NCBI RefSeq assembly: GCF_002968635.1
Contig: NZ_PVBN01000002.1
Coordinates: 372,001 to 436,000, forward strand
Direction: 5' to 3'
Length of the DNA stretch: 64,000 nt
Source: Neorhizobium alkalisoli
GTDB lineage: Bacteria > Pseudomonadota > Alphaproteobacteria > Rhizobiales > Rhizobiaceae
Below are positions 37,992-47,530 of the stretch, piece by piece. The notes under the pieces were generated by a model. The model made no database searches. It saw nothing but the letters and a program-made list of their open reading frames with translations, and was not told where the DNA came from. Position numbers and translations under genes: made by a program. Within the stretch, counting starts at the first letter, position 1. Each line of letters opens with the position of its first letter.

Positions 37992-38906
37992 TCACCGGTC
38001 GGGGACAAAGGGTTTCCCCAACGATGCCGGCGTATTGATGAGCGTCGTGCGACGATTATGCGAGATGATGATCAGCACGACAATAGTAGCCGCGTACGGA
38101 AGCGCGGACAGGAATTGTGAGGGTATACCGATCCCGAAGGCCTGCGCATGCAGTTGACCGATGGTGACGGCCCCGAAGAGATAGCCGCCTGCGAGTACGC
38201 GCCAGGGGCGCCAGGAGGCAAAGACGACGAGTGCCAACGCGATCCAGCCGCGGCCCGCCGACATGTTTTCCACCCACTGTGGCGTGTAGACAAGGGAAAG
38301 CTGCGCGCCCGCAAGCCCGGCGCATGCACCGCCGAACATGACGGCCAGATATCGGGTTCGGATGACATTGATGCCCAGCGCATGGGCGGAGGCGTGGTTG
38401 TCTCCGATCGCCCGCATTTTGAGGCCCGCGCGGCTTTTGAACAGGAACCAGTTGATACCGATCACCAGGGCCATCGAGAGGTAGAAAGTCAGGTCCTGCC
38501 TGAACAGCACGCGGCCAAAAAACGGGATGTCTGAAAGCAGCGGAAAGACAATCGGCTGCAACTTGATGCCGGGCTGACCGACGAAGGCCTCCCCGAGTTG
38601 ACCGGACAGACCGAGCCCGAGAATCGTCAGCGCAAGGCCGGTCGCCACCTGATTGGCGACAAGGGTCAGCGTCAGGAAACCGAAGAGCAGCGAGAACGCT
38701 CCGCCGCCCAAAATGCCGGCGAGGATGCCAATATAGGGCGAGCCGGTCATCTGCGTCGCTGCGAAGGCGCAGACCGCCCCCATGATCATCATGCCTTCGA
38801 CACCGAGATTGAGAACCCCGGCGCGCTCGGTGACCAGTTCCCCGAGTGCGGCAATGACGAGCGGTGTCGACGCGGTGATGACGGTGAGAAGGATTGCCTC
38901 AAACAT
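37992..38906 (-). CDS. ABC transporter permease, NupQ/YufQ-like
   Basis: 304 residues from ATG 38906, which overlaps the upstream stop by one base (TGATG). Multi-span protein with the family motif ERAGVLNLGVEGMMIMGA near the N-terminus and LKMRAIGDNHASAHALGINVIRTRYLAVMFGGACAGLAGA, the ATPase-contacting loop of BPD_transp_2 permeases. Partner of the larger permease in nucleoside uptake. Confidence 0.92.
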   Translation of the reverse strand: MFEAILLTVITASTPLVIAALGELVTERAGVLNLGVEGMMIMGAVCAFAATQMTGSPYIGILAGILGGGAFSLLFGFLTLTLVANQVATGLALTILGLGLSGQLGEAFVGQPGIKLQPIVFPLLSDIPFFGRVLFRQDLTFYLSMALVIGINWFLFKSRAGLKMRAIGDNHASAHALGINVIRTRYLAVMFGGACAGLAGAQLSLVYTPQWVENMSAGRGWIALALVVFASWRPWRVLAGGYLFGAVTIGQLHAQAFGIGIPSQFLSALPYAATIVVLIIISHNRRTTLINTPASLGKPFVPDR

Positions 38907-39994
38907 CAGCTTCTCACCTCGGCAGCCTTTGCTCCCGCAACGACCAAGCGGATCTTGTAATGGATCAGCGTGTCGCAAGAGAGCACGAAGAAGAGCAGCA
39001 GCCCCTGGAAGACACGGCTCACTTTGTCCGATATGCCAATGGAAAGCTGAGCCGCTTCTCCGCCGAGATAGGTCAGCGCCAAGACCAGACCCGAAGCGAC
39101 GATCCCGAGCGGATTAAGTCTCCCCAGGAAGGCGACGATGATGGCGGTAAAGCCGTAGCCGGGTGAAATCGACGGCTGCAGGTGGCCGATCGAGCCCGAT
39201 ACTTCGGAAATCCCGGCAAGTCCCGCCAAGGCGCCGGAAAGCAGCATCGAGAACCATACCATCCGGCGGGCCGAAAAGCCTGCAAAGCGCCCTGCCCGCT
39301 CCGACTGTCCGAGGACCGAAACTTGAAACCCCTTGAGCATGAACCGCATCATGAACCAGAGGGCGACCGCCGCAACCAGCGCAAAGATAAAGCCCCAATG
39401 GGCACGGCCGGACGAAAGAACCTCCGGCAGGACCGCTTCGATCTGGAAGCTCTTGGTCTGTGGGAAATTGTAGCCCTGCGGGTCGCGCCAGGGACCCCGC
39501 GTCAACCAGTCAAGGTAAAGCTGCGCGATGTAGACCAGCATCAGACTGGTCAGGATCTCGTTGGTGTTGAAGCGCGTCTTCAGCAGCGCCGGGATCGCCG
39601 CATAGAGCGCGCCGCCGGCCATGCCCATCAGCAGCATCAGCGGCAGGATCATCGGCGAATGCCATTCGGGATTCATCACCGGCAGGATCGAGCCGGTAAT
39701 CGCTCCGATGGTAAACTGACCTTCCGCGCCGATATTCCAGTTGTTGGACCGGTAGCAGATCGCCAGACCCACGGCGATCAGGATGAGGGGGGCGGCCTTG
39801 ACCGCCAGTTCATGCAGCGACCAGACTTCGAGCAGCGGCTCGATGAAGAAGCTATAGAGAGCGCCAAGCGGACTTTTGCCGAGCAGCCAGAACATCACAA
39901 CGCCGAAGACGAGCGTCAGCGCCAGGGCGAGCAGCGGCGAGAAAATGGAAAACAGCGTCGAGACCCGGGCGCGCTTCTCGAGTTCAATGTGCAT
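38906..39994 (-). CDS. ABC transporter permease, NupP/YufP-like
   Basis: 362 residues. BPD_transp_2 type: ICYRSNNWNIGAEGQFTIGAITGS is the equivalent of the GVEG motif, and QVSVLGQSERAGRFAGFSARRMVWFSMLLSGALAGLAG is the coupling loop. Overlaps the ATPase gene by 11 bp and the next permease by 1 bp, so the four genes are one operon. Confidence 0.92.
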   Translation of the reverse strand: MHIELEKRARVSTLFSIFSPLLALALTLVFGVVMFWLLGKSPLGALYSFFIEPLLEVWSLHELAVKAAPLILIAVGLAICYRSNNWNIGAEGQFTIGAITGSILPVMNPEWHSPMILPLMLLMGMAGGALYAAIPALLKTRFNTNEILTSLMLVYIAQLYLDWLTRGPWRDPQGYNFPQTKSFQIEAVLPEVLSSGRAHWGFIFALVAAVALWFMMRFMLKGFQVSVLGQSERAGRFAGFSARRMVWFSMLLSGALAGLAGISEVSGSIGHLQPSISPGYGFTAIIVAFLGRLNPLGIVASGLVLALTYLGGEAAQLSIGISDKVSRVFQGLLLFFVLSCDTLIHYKIRLVVAGAKAAEVRS

Positions 39995-41558
39995 GCGCCG
40001 CCTCCGGGATCAAATGGCTCTCGTGAATGCCGCCCATCATCAGGCCGATGCGCTCGAGCGTCAGCGTGCCTGCTGGATGCGGATCGGAAAGCTTACCCTC
40101 CGAGATGACGGCGATATTGGTCGCCACCTCGAAAATCTCGTCCAGGTCCTGGCTGATGACGACAACCGCCGAACCAGCTTTGGCGAGGTCGATCAATGCC
40201 TGACGGATGCGGCTCGCCGCGCCTGCGTCGACGCCCCAGGTCGGCTGGTTGACGACGAGCACCGCCGGCTGGCGATCGAGCTCCCGTCCGACGATGAATT
40301 TCTGCAGATTGCCGCCGGAGAGCGAACCAGCCTGCGGATCCTCGCCGCTTTTCCTCACGTCCATGGCTTCGCAGATGCGGCGCGTGGCGGAGCGAATCGC
40401 ATCCTGGCGGATGATCGAGGCGAAGCCGCCCGAAAGAAATGCCTTTTTGTCCGACTGGCTGCGGGCGAGCAGAAGATTATCCGACAGCGGCAGTGCCGAA
40501 ACCGCCGCATGTCCGTGGCGCTCCTCCGGCACGAATCCGGCGCCGAGCAGACGGCGACCGTTGATGCCCGTGCGGCCGACAGCCTTGCCGCGAATGCGGA
40601 TCGCCTCGTCGTCCGTGACCGGATATTCTCCCGACAGCGTATCGAAGAGTTCGCCCTGCCCGTTGCCCGCCACTCCAGCAATCGCGAGCACTTCGCCAGC
40701 GCGCACTTTCAGGGAAATGTTCTTGAGAGACACGGCAAACGGCGTTCGCGCCGGCACCGAAAGATCGGTAACCTCGATACCAATATCGCCGAGTGCGCTG
40801 GCGCTGTCCCGATGGACCTGCGCGACGTCGGAACCCACCATCATACGGGCAAGCGAGGCGGGCGTCTCCCGTTTCGGATCGCAGGCACCGGTTACCTTGC
40901 CGTGACGCAACACGGTCGCGCGATCGCAGATCCGGCGGACCTCCTCCAGTCGATGGCTGATATAAAGAACCGAGCGTCCCTCCGCCTTGAGCTTGAAGAG
41001 CGTCTCGAACAGGCGATCAGCCTCCTGCGGCGTGAGCACCGACGTCGGTTCGTCGAGAATAATCAGCCTCGGATTTTGCAGCAGCGCGCGAACGATCTCG
41101 ATCCGCTGGCGTTCCCCGACGGAAAGATCCGCCACATGCGCTTTGGGATCCAGAGGCAAGCCATAGGCCTTGGAAAGGGCCGCTGCTTCATCGGAGATTT
41201 TTGACAGGGAAATCTTCGGGTCCAGCGACAAGGCAATGTTTTCCGCGACCGTCAGGGCTTCGAACAATGAAAAGTGCTGAAAGACCATGCCGACGCCGAG
41301 ACGCCGCGCCTCGCCGGGCGAATTGATCGTAACCGGCGCGCCTTCCCACAAGATCTGGCCGGCGCTTGGCTGGAGCACGCCGAAAAGCATCTTCACCAGC
41401 GTCGATTTGCCGGCACCATTCTCGCCGAGAAGCGCATGGATCTCGCCCGCCGCGATATCGAGATCGATCGCATTGCAGGCCGCAAAGCTGCCGAAAAGTT
41501 TGGTCAAACCTCGCACCGACAAAAGCGGTACTGCTGCCGGACCCTCGGATAACGTCAC
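39984..41558 (-). CDS. ABC transporter ATPase, tandem two-domain (NupO/RbsA-like)
   Basis: 524 residues from GTG 41558. First domain: Walker A GENGAGKST, signature LSVGERQRIEIVRALL, Walker B LIILDEPTSVLTP, YISHRLEEV. Second domain: degenerate Walker A GVAGNGQGE, signature LSGGNLQKFIVGREL, Walker B VLVVNQPTWGVDAG (Asn-Gln in place of Asp-Glu), VISQDLDEIFE. The degenerate second site is usual in this class. First gene of the nucleoside-import operon. Confidence 0.93.
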   Translation of the reverse strand: MTLSEGPAAVPLLSVRGLTKLFGSFAACNAIDLDIAAGEIHALLGENGAGKSTLVKMLFGVLQPSAGQILWEGAPVTINSPGEARRLGVGMVFQHFSLFEALTVAENIALSLDPKISLSKISDEAAALSKAYGLPLDPKAHVADLSVGERQRIEIVRALLQNPRLIILDEPTSVLTPQEADRLFETLFKLKAEGRSVLYISHRLEEVRRICDRATVLRHGKVTGACDPKRETPASLARMMVGSDVAQVHRDSASALGDIGIEVTDLSVPARTPFAVSLKNISLKVRAGEVLAIAGVAGNGQGELFDTLSGEYPVTDDEAIRIRGKAVGRTGINGRRLLGAGFVPEERHGHAAVSALPLSDNLLLARSQSDKKAFLSGGFASIIRQDAIRSATRRICEAMDVRKSGEDPQAGSLSGGNLQKFIVGRELDRQPAVLVVNQPTWGVDAGAASRIRQALIDLAKAGSAVVVISQDLDEIFEVATNIAVISEGKLSDPHPAGTLTLERIGLMMGGIHESHLIPEAAHAH

Positions 41559-41725
41559 TGAACCCCCTGTTCGCTGCCGGCCGCCTTCTGCGAGGCGTTT
41601 TCAACGATGGCAGCGCCTTGTTTTAATACGCCAGCCGGGCTGAAACTTCGTGCCGGCCGATCATATTGATACCGTTTTTGTTGCTTCGCACAACATGAAA
41701 CAGCCGACGCTGAAGTAACCTCAAC

Positions 41726-42469
41726 TCATTTTCCAAGGTTTGGAAAAAGCTGCAGCACACCGCCAATGCAATAGAGGTAGATGCCGCTGAGGACCACGCC
41801 CCAGACTACCCAGTCCGGCGAGTTGAAATGCAGGAGCAGAGAATAGCCTCCCAGCGCGCACCAGAGCAGGCAGACAGCGAGGTTGAGTGCCCGCAGGCGC
41901 TTCACTCGAACGGGGTGGAGAAAATTGATCGGGAAGAAGGTGAGGACGACGGAAACCGACACCACGATCAGCGCGGTCATGGCGCTGGCGTCGATGACGA
42001 AGAGCGTGAAGATCACCATGTTCCAGACGACGGGAAAGCCTGAAAAGAAGTATTCGTCCGTCTTCATACCCATGTCCGCGTAGTAGACGGCGCTGGACAC
42101 GACGATCGCACCAGCGGCGAAAAACGACCAGGGTTCGCCGATCATGCCGCTCTGATAGAGGGCAAAGGCCGGCAACAGGACATAGGTCACGTAGTCGATG
42201 ATATTGTCCAAAGTGTCGCCGGACCAGTTCGGAAGAACTTCCTTGACCTTGACCTTGCGCGCGATCGGCCCGTCGATACCGTCGACGAGAAGCGCCAGAC
42301 CCAACCACCAGAACATGTCGACGAAACGATGCTCGGCTGCTGCGACGACGCCGAGAAATGCAAGAAACGAACCCGACGCGGTCAGCAAATGAACCGAAAA
42401 GGCGCGGATCTCCGCATAGGGAACTTTTCGGTAATTGAATATTCGTCTGATCACACGTAAGTCCCGCAT
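41726..42469 (-). CDS. pcs: Phosphatidylcholine synthase
   Basis: 247 residues from ATG 42469. Pcs condenses choline with CDP-diacylglycerol directly to phosphatidylcholine. The CDP-alcohol motif is seen as DGPIARKVKVKEVLPNWSGDTLDNIIDYV, and most of the protein (RKVPYAEIRAFSVHLLTASGSFLAFLGVVAAAEHRFVDMFWWLGLALLVDG) is nearly identical to my recollection of S. meliloti Pcs. About eight transmembrane helices. With the PmtA-like gene the cell would have both routes to phosphatidylcholine. Confidence 0.97.
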   Translation of the reverse strand: MRDLRVIRRIFNYRKVPYAEIRAFSVHLLTASGSFLAFLGVVAAAEHRFVDMFWWLGLALLVDGIDGPIARKVKVKEVLPNWSGDTLDNIIDYVTYVLLPAFALYQSGMIGEPWSFFAAGAIVVSSAVYYADMGMKTDEYFFSGFPVVWNMVIFTLFVIDASAMTALIVVSVSVVLTFFPINFLHPVRVKRLRALNLAVCLLWCALGGYSLLLHFNSPDWVVWGVVLSGIYLYCIGGVLQLFPNLGK

Positions 42470-42631
42470 TGCCTTGGTTCGGCAGATATGCGGCGAATTG
42501 GCACGGTTTGCAACCGACTTGGCATTTTCCACCCCGTTAAAGCATTGCTTTTTCTGACGCTGCGCCGTCATGCCCCATGGATATGCGCATGCTGAAGCTC
42601 TAGATATCCAGAGGGACATTCGCAGAGCAGG

Positions 42632-43843
42632 ATGACGGATATGCAGCATTTCGAAATCGCGGTCGTGGGGGGAGGACTCGCAGGCTCGGTTGCCGCGCTG
42701 GCTTTGGCGCGCTCAGGCCGTAAGCTGGCTTTCATCGCGCCGGCCTCAGAGAAGGTCGATGAACGCACGACTGCGCTGATGGATCAATCCATTCGCTTCC
42801 TGGAGCGGCTTGGCGTCTGGGAGAGTATCGCACCTTCGGCCGCCCCCCTTTCCATCATGCAGATCATCGACGCCACAAAACGGCTGCTCCGCGCACCGAC
42901 GGCTCAATTCCGCGCCATGGACGTGGGCCTCTACGCTTTCGGTTACAACATACCGAACAATGCGCTGACGCAGACGCTGGACGCGGCCGTCGCCGCAGAA
43001 CCGAACATCACGAAGATAGAACAAAGCGTCGAAACGTTAGACTATTCCGCAGAGCGCGCCGCGATCACGCTCACCGGCGGATCAACGATCACCGCCGACT
43101 TCGTCGTCGGAGCGGACGGGCGCAAATCCAAGACGCGGGATGCAGCGGGTATCGGCACACGCACCTGGTCCTACCCCCAGTCGGCGCTAGTGCTGAATTT
43201 TTCCCACACCCTGCCCCACGGCAATGTCTCCACGGAATTCCACACCGAGACCGGCCCCTTTACCCAAGTGCCCTTGCCGGGGCTTCGATCGAGCCTCGTC
43301 TGGGTCGTCAAGCCGGAGGAAGCCCAGCGCCTCCTCGAATTGCCATCGGACGAACTCTCCCGCCAGGTCGAAGACCGGATGCAATCCATGCTCGGCAAAG
43401 TGACCGTCGAAGGCAGGCCACAGATCTGGCCGCTCTCCAGCCTGATGTCGGAACGCTTCGGCAAGGGGCGCCTGGCGCTGATCGGTGAAGCGGCGCATGC
43501 CTTCCCGCCCATCGGCGCGCAGGGCCTCAATCTGTCGCTCCGCGATGTGATAGCACTGGCTGAGTTGCTCGCCGCAACGGGCGATCGTCCGATCGCAGCG
43601 GATGCCGGTGACCGGTTCAACCGCCGCCGCCGGCCGGATGTGATGAGCCGTACTTTTGGCGTCGACGTACTCAACCGCTCGCTGCTGTCGGATTTTCTGC
43701 CGGTCCAGATGCTGCGCGCGGCGGGCCTTCATCTTCTCGGCGGCGCTCCGCCGCTGCGAAATCTCCTGATGCGGGAGGGCATCGAGCCCGGTCGCGGCTT
43801 CCGCGCCGTCGTCGATGCATTACGGAACGAGATCCGGCGGTAA
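42632..43843 (+). CDS. UbiH/UbiF/COQ6-family FAD-dependent hydroxylase
   Basis: 403 residues from ATG 42632 (ATG 42641 is an alternative). FAD motifs: EIAVVGGGLAGSVAALALARSG, the GADGRKSKTRDAAGI (DG) motif, and LIGEAAHAFPPIGAQGLNLSLRD. In this family it hydroxylates the ubiquinone ring using O2. It is the aerobic counterpart of the ubiTUV module at the window start. Its end overlaps the convergent AEC gene by 24 bp. Confidence 0.9.
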   Translation: MTDMQHFEIAVVGGGLAGSVAALALARSGRKLAFIAPASEKVDERTTALMDQSIRFLERLGVWESIAPSAAPLSIMQIIDATKRLLRAPTAQFRAMDVGLYAFGYNIPNNALTQTLDAAVAAEPNITKIEQSVETLDYSAERAAITLTGGSTITADFVVGADGRKSKTRDAAGIGTRTWSYPQSALVLNFSHTLPHGNVSTEFHTETGPFTQVPLPGLRSSLVWVVKPEEAQRLLELPSDELSRQVEDRMQSMLGKVTVEGRPQIWPLSSLMSERFGKGRLALIGEAAHAFPPIGAQGLNLSLRDVIALAELLAATGDRPIAADAGDRFNRRRRPDVMSRTFGVDVLNRSLLSDFLPVQMLRAAGLHLLGGAPPLRNLLMREGIEPGRGFRAVVDALRNEIRR

Positions 43844-44782
43844 CGCGCCGGAATGGATCAGATAAAGCACGACCGGCAGCGTCAGCACCGACGTCACCGT
43901 GATGATGAGGATGCTGGCGGAGGCCCGCTCCTGCCAAACTCCGTATTGTTGACTGATGACGAAGACATTGGTGGCCGTCGGCAGAGCCGAAAGCAGCGTT
44001 GCGGAATAGATCCAGACCGGCTCGAAATTGCCGATCACCGACAAGACCGTATAGGTGGTTATCGGTAGAAGAATGAGCTTGGCGACAGTGATGTAGCCGA
44101 TCTCGATCGGCACCCGCTTGATGGGTCGCAACGCCAGCGTCACGCCCATGGCAAACAGTGCGCAAGGCGCTGCCGCCTGCGCAAGATAATCTATCAGCCG
44201 TTGCACGGGCTCGTGCGGCCTGAAACCGAAGACGGCAAAGCAGAAGCCCAGCGCTGTCGAAATGATGAACGGGTGAAGGACCACCTTTCTGGCTATTTCC
44301 AGCACGACCTGTGCCGCCGGTCGCCTATCTTCGCCGGCGACCGCCATCATAGCCGGGACCACAACGAAATGGGCGGCGTTTTCAAAACAGACGATCAGCG
44401 CAACCGGCACCGCTGCCGCTTCCCCAAAAGCCAGAAGAGCGAGACCCGGCCCCATATAGCCGATATTGCCATAGGAGCCTGCAAAGGCCTGGATGGTGCA
44501 GTCTTCAAAGGAATTTCGGCGAATGAACAAGCCGATCAGGAAAAGCAGAAGGAAGATCAGATAGGTCGCGGCGATCTCGCCGAAGATGAAGTCGACGCGG
44601 GTCAGCTGTTCCACAGGCGTGCGCGACACCAGCTTGAAGAAGAGCGCCGGAAGAGCCGCATAAATGATGAAGGTGTTCATCCAGCCTAGGGCTTCGGCAG
44701 GCTGTTTTGTGATCTTTGCGGCGAGATAGCCAATGAAGATCAGCCCGAAAAAGGGCAGTAGCAATGCAATGATATCGGCCAT
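43820..44782 (-). CDS. AEC-family (auxin-efflux-carrier-type) transporter
   Basis: 320 residues, about ten helices. N-terminal LLPFFGLIFIGYLAAKITKQPAEALGWMNTFIIYAALPALFF and GSYGNIGYMGPGLALLAFG are AEC/BASS-like features with the conserved small-residue and Asn crossing region. Substrates in bacteria are mostly malate/malonate-type acids; not readable here. It lies 45 bp upstream of ccdA on the same strand's downstream side. Confidence 0.9.
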   Translation of the reverse strand: MADIIALLLPFFGLIFIGYLAAKITKQPAEALGWMNTFIIYAALPALFFKLVSRTPVEQLTRVDFIFGEIAATYLIFLLLFLIGLFIRRNSFEDCTIQAFAGSYGNIGYMGPGLALLAFGEAAAVPVALIVCFENAAHFVVVPAMMAVAGEDRRPAAQVVLEIARKVVLHPFIISTALGFCFAVFGFRPHEPVQRLIDYLAQAAAPCALFAMGVTLALRPIKRVPIEIGYITVAKLILLPITTYTVLSVIGNFEPVWIYSATLLSALPTATNVFVISQQYGVWQERASASILIITVTSVLTLPVVLYLIHSGALPPDLVP

Positions 44783-44827
44783 TTTTTGCCTGCCCGTATG
44801 CGGGCCAAGGTTTAAGGAAGCTCTCCG

Positions 44828-45586
44828 TTAGCCGATTTGCATGAGGATTGGAAAGGTCTGCTGGAACCAGATTGCGGCAGAAGTGACGAATCCGAAAATG
44901 AAGGCGAGGCCGGTCAGAATCAGGAACACGCCCATGGCCTTCTCCACCAGGCCGAGATGGCGGCGAAAGCGCGTCAGGAAGCGCATGAAAGCGCCGGAAA
45001 AGCCGGCAGCGATCCAGAAGGGAACGGCGAGCCCCAGCGAATAGATGGCAAGCAACATTGCCCCTTCGCTGACCGTGTCGCGAGACGCCGCCACACCCAG
45101 GATGGCACCGAGGACCGGACCGATGCAGGGCGTCCATCCAAAGGCAAAGGCAAGCCCCATGACATATGCGCCCGAGAGCGTCGCGGGCTGCCCTCCGCCC
45201 TGGAACCGCGCTTCGCGCGCAAGCAGGCCGATGCGGAAGACGCCGAGAAAGTTCAGCCCCATGACGATGATGATCAGGCCGCCGATCTTCGACAGGAGAT
45301 CCAGATGCTGACGAAGCAGGACGCCGATGGTGGACGCGCCGGCGCCCAGTGCCACGAAAACGGTCGCAAAGCCGAGGGTGAAAAATAGAGCCGCCATCAG
45401 CACCGCCTTGCGTGCGCCACCGCCTGCCTGCTGGACGACGACGGCGTTCCCTCCGCGGAACTGATCCACTGAAATACCGGCCATATAACAAAGATACGGA
45501 GGCACGAGCGGCAGCACGCAGGGCGAAAGGAACGACAGCGCACCGGCAATGAGTGCGCTCAGGAGGGATATTTCAGCGATCGACAC
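44828..45586 (-). CDS. ccdA: CcdA, thiol-disulfide transmembrane carrier for cytochrome c biogenesis
   Basis: 252 residues from GTG 45586 (MSIAEISLLSALIAG), GGAG about 7 nt upstream. Six-helix DsbD-beta type protein. The reactive cysteines are in ALSFLSPCVLPLVPPYLCYMAG and FAFGWTPCIGPVLGAILG, the two conserved CxP-containing helices. It moves reducing equivalents from thioredoxin to the periplasm for haem attachment. Confidence 0.93.
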   Translation of the reverse strand: MSIAEISLLSALIAGALSFLSPCVLPLVPPYLCYMAGISVDQFRGGNAVVVQQAGGGARKAVLMAALFFTLGFATVFVALGAGASTIGVLLRQHLDLLSKIGGLIIIVMGLNFLGVFRIGLLAREARFQGGGQPATLSGAYVMGLAFAFGWTPCIGPVLGAILGVAASRDTVSEGAMLLAIYSLGLAVPFWIAAGFSGAFMRFLTRFRRHLGLVEKAMGVFLILTGLAFIFGFVTSAAIWFQQTFPILMQIG

Positions 45587-45784
45587 CAGCGGCTCCAACA
45601 GGGGCTCGCGAGCCCCGCTACTGCGCCTCACCTAATGTCTGAAAGCGGCAAATGCCAATCACCTTTTCGCTCGGGCATGGAAAAGCGTCAACAAGCCGCA
45701 TTTTTGCTGTTTTTGCGGGTTGACCGAAAGAGGTCGCCTGCATATGTTCCGCGCACTTTCAAGGACGCGTCTCGCGTGCCGTGG

Positions 45785-45860
45785 GAGAGCGTAGCTCAGT
45801 CGGTAGAGCAACTGACTTTTAATCAGTAGGTCCAGGGTTCGAATCCCTGCGCTCTCACCA
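45785..45860 (+). tRNA. tRNA-Lys (anticodon TTT), integration site of the island
   Basis: 76 nt: acceptor GAGAGCG/CGCTCTC, D-arm GCTC..GAGC, anticodon stem ACTGA/TCAGT with loop CTTTTAA (anticodon TTT), T-arm GGGTTCGAATCCC, discriminator A and encoded CCA. Its last 49 bases recur at 59284-59332. Confidence 0.97.
45812..45860 (+). repeat. attL, 49-bp direct repeat
   Basis: From CTGACTTTT through the CCA end of tRNA-Lys(TTT); identical over 49 bp to 59284-59332. The tRNA gene stays intact on this side. Confidence 0.93.
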
Positions 45861-45908
45861 TATAAATCAATTAGTTAGCACCCACCTATCCACGCCTCCT
45901 CCAGCACC

Positions 45909-45929
45909 AGTCGCCACCCAGTCGCCACG
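45909..45929 (+). repeat. Left tandem AGTCGCCAC sites (candidate integrase arm sites)
   Basis: AGTCGCCACC at 45909 and AGTCGCCACG at 45920, an 11-bp period, 48 bp inside attL. The same pair with the same spacing and orientation recurs at 59151-59171. Confidence 0.7.
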
Positions 45930-46039
45930 AAACTGCGCGACTGTTCACAGCTTGGCGCGAGCGTAGATTTTCTCCATGTTGCGTCAGGAGATTCAATCCG
46001 ACGTAGGATGGCTTCCGGAACTATGATTCGGAGTTAGCG

Positions 46040-46753
46040 GTGCATAAATTTGTCGGCTTGGCTCTTCCACTGGTCTTCTTAATGGGAGTGACAGCCGTAG
46101 CGCTCGCCAATCCAGATCCATTTGCAAGAGACCTGCTTTGCAGCGGGCTATCAATATGCTTTCGCACTCAAAATGCCGCCTTCTGGAATAATGTGATATA
46201 TGAGATCGGCCTCGGATCTGCGGTCAGCGTCGCATTTTATTGGTTGCTGGTGAAGGTGCCTGAGTTCGAGAAGCGCCGTAGGCTCCGCGAATATCTTCTC
46301 TCGAGCTATAAGTCGTTCCGCCGCGATGTGACATTCCAATTTCTCTTCGCATCTGGGTATGGTTCGGTTGATCCAGACTTCGTTGAGGAACTCCTTCCAC
46401 AAAAGGCTTTCCGGAAGCATTTCAAACAACCAAGTACAAAGGTCTATGGGGACAGATGGCATGACGTCGCGAATGGTCTTCAGTCGCAGCATCGCCGCGA
46501 CCTTTTCGTAGTGATGTCGATCCTGCGGGATGATGTTGTATACGTACTAAACAACACAGACGTCGCAGATCAGCGATCATTCGAATTTCTCCATCGTTTG
46601 ACGAAAGCGATCGCCTCGCATGACCCTCGGTACGACGATTACGATGACGACAAGGCTTTGCTTCGCCTATTCTGGAGCCTAATGGCTGGTTGGAACTTGG
46701 TCACAGGTTATGAGGAGGAGGATCAGATTCAGCGAATCATTCGTCGGATCTGA
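46040..46753 (+). CDS. Membrane-anchored protein of unknown function at the left end of the island
   Basis: 237 residues from GTG 46040, with GGAG upstream. A first hydrophobic helix or signal segment (about 3-23), a second helix (about 55-72, IGLGSAVSVAFYWLLV), then a basic linker (EKRRRLREYLLSSYKSFRRD) and a 160-residue soluble domain rich in charged and aromatic residues, with an acidic tract RYDDYDDDKALLR. No domain is recognised. AT-richer than the flanks. It is the first cargo gene after attL, a position that often carries accessory traits such as phage defence, but nothing in the sequence proves that. Confidence 0.75.
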   Translation: MHKFVGLALPLVFLMGVTAVALANPDPFARDLLCSGLSICFRTQNAAFWNNVIYEIGLGSAVSVAFYWLLVKVPEFEKRRRLREYLLSSYKSFRRDVTFQFLFASGYGSVDPDFVEELLPQKAFRKHFKQPSTKVYGDRWHDVANGLQSQHRRDLFVVMSILRDDVVYVLNNTDVADQRSFEFLHRLTKAIASHDPRYDDYDDDKALLRLFWSLMAGWNLVTGYEEEDQIQRIIRRI

Positions 46754-46999
46754 GTTTATCGCGGAGGCAATGAGAACTCCGGCCGCACCGCAGCCAAGGT
46801 GGCCGACCAGCGCACCCTTAGGCGAGCGATGGAAGCGCGGAGCGCAAAATCTTTCCAAAAAACAAAAGGCCGGAGCGAAACGAACCGCACCGACCTCCTG
46901 CGCTCGAACTCGATCAGTGCCAGTACATCCGTGGTCACCGAGGGCCAAGCCTGCCTAAAATGTAGAATCGCCGCTGGCAGCTACAAGGGCGCCGTTGGC

Positions 47000-47530
47000 T
47001 TATTTCTCCAGATCCTGGGCCATCTTATAGTGGTGCTCAAGCGCCGGAAGGGTCTTCGCCGCCCACGCCTTCAGCTCAGCATTTTCACCGCCTTCAGCGT
47101 AACGCTTGAAGAGATCCACGGCATCTTCGTGAGCGTCCACTTGGTCGTCGAAATACTCTTCCTTGAACTCGGCGCCTGAAAGTTTGGCGAGGCCGTCAAC
47201 CTCTTCCTTGTGGTCCTCAGTCAGAGCTGTGACGGGAGTTCCCTTTACCTTGCCGCCCGAGAGCAGCGCCTTCAGCTCAGCGCTCGTCTTTTCGTGATCG
47301 GTGATCATTTGCTGCGCAAAGGTCTTTGTCGCCTCGTCACCTTTCTGAACAGCAAGCTTGCTCGATTCAATTTCGAACATGTCGCTAGCGGATGCCTGCG
47401 TGACGAAATCCTCCGTGGAGGGAGCTCGCCCGATCAGCGAGTTGGCGCCAGTGCTTTCCGCGGTCGACTGTGCAAGGGCAGCGGTTGATGCCGCAAGAAC
47501 AAGGATTGTGGCGATGATGATCTTTTTCAT
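47000..47530 (-). CDS. DUF4142 ferritin-like periplasmic protein
   Basis: 176 residues from ATG 47530, AGGAG upstream. Signal peptide MKKIIIATILVLAASTAALA, then DFVTQASASDMFEIESSKLAVQKGDEATKTFAQQMITDHEKTSAELKAL and a second helical pair with FDDQVDAHEDAVDLFKRYAEGGENAELKAWAAKTLPALEHHYKMAQDL. These His/Glu-bearing helices are the DUF4142 four-helix bundle. Function unknown; often linked to stress. A candidate RpoE2-type promoter lies 26-50 bp upstream, a regulatory tie from an island gene to the host stress response. Confidence 0.9.
   Translation of the reverse strand: MKKIIIATILVLAASTAALAQSTAESTGANSLIGRAPSTEDFVTQASASDMFEIESSKLAVQKGDEATKTFAQQMITDHEKTSAELKALLSGGKVKGTPVTALTEDHKEEVDGLAKLSGAEFKEEYFDDQVDAHEDAVDLFKRYAEGGENAELKAWAAKTLPALEHHYKMAQDLEK

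Noticed and set aside
39984..41558. Degenerate second Walker A and B of the BMP-transporter ATPase as a defect
   Set aside because: An inactive second nucleotide site is usual in RbsA/NupO-type ATPases.
46754..46999. Possible gene between the first cargo gene and DUF4142
   Set aside because: Frames on both strands are short, low in hydrophobic pattern and without a ribosome site; nothing supportable.
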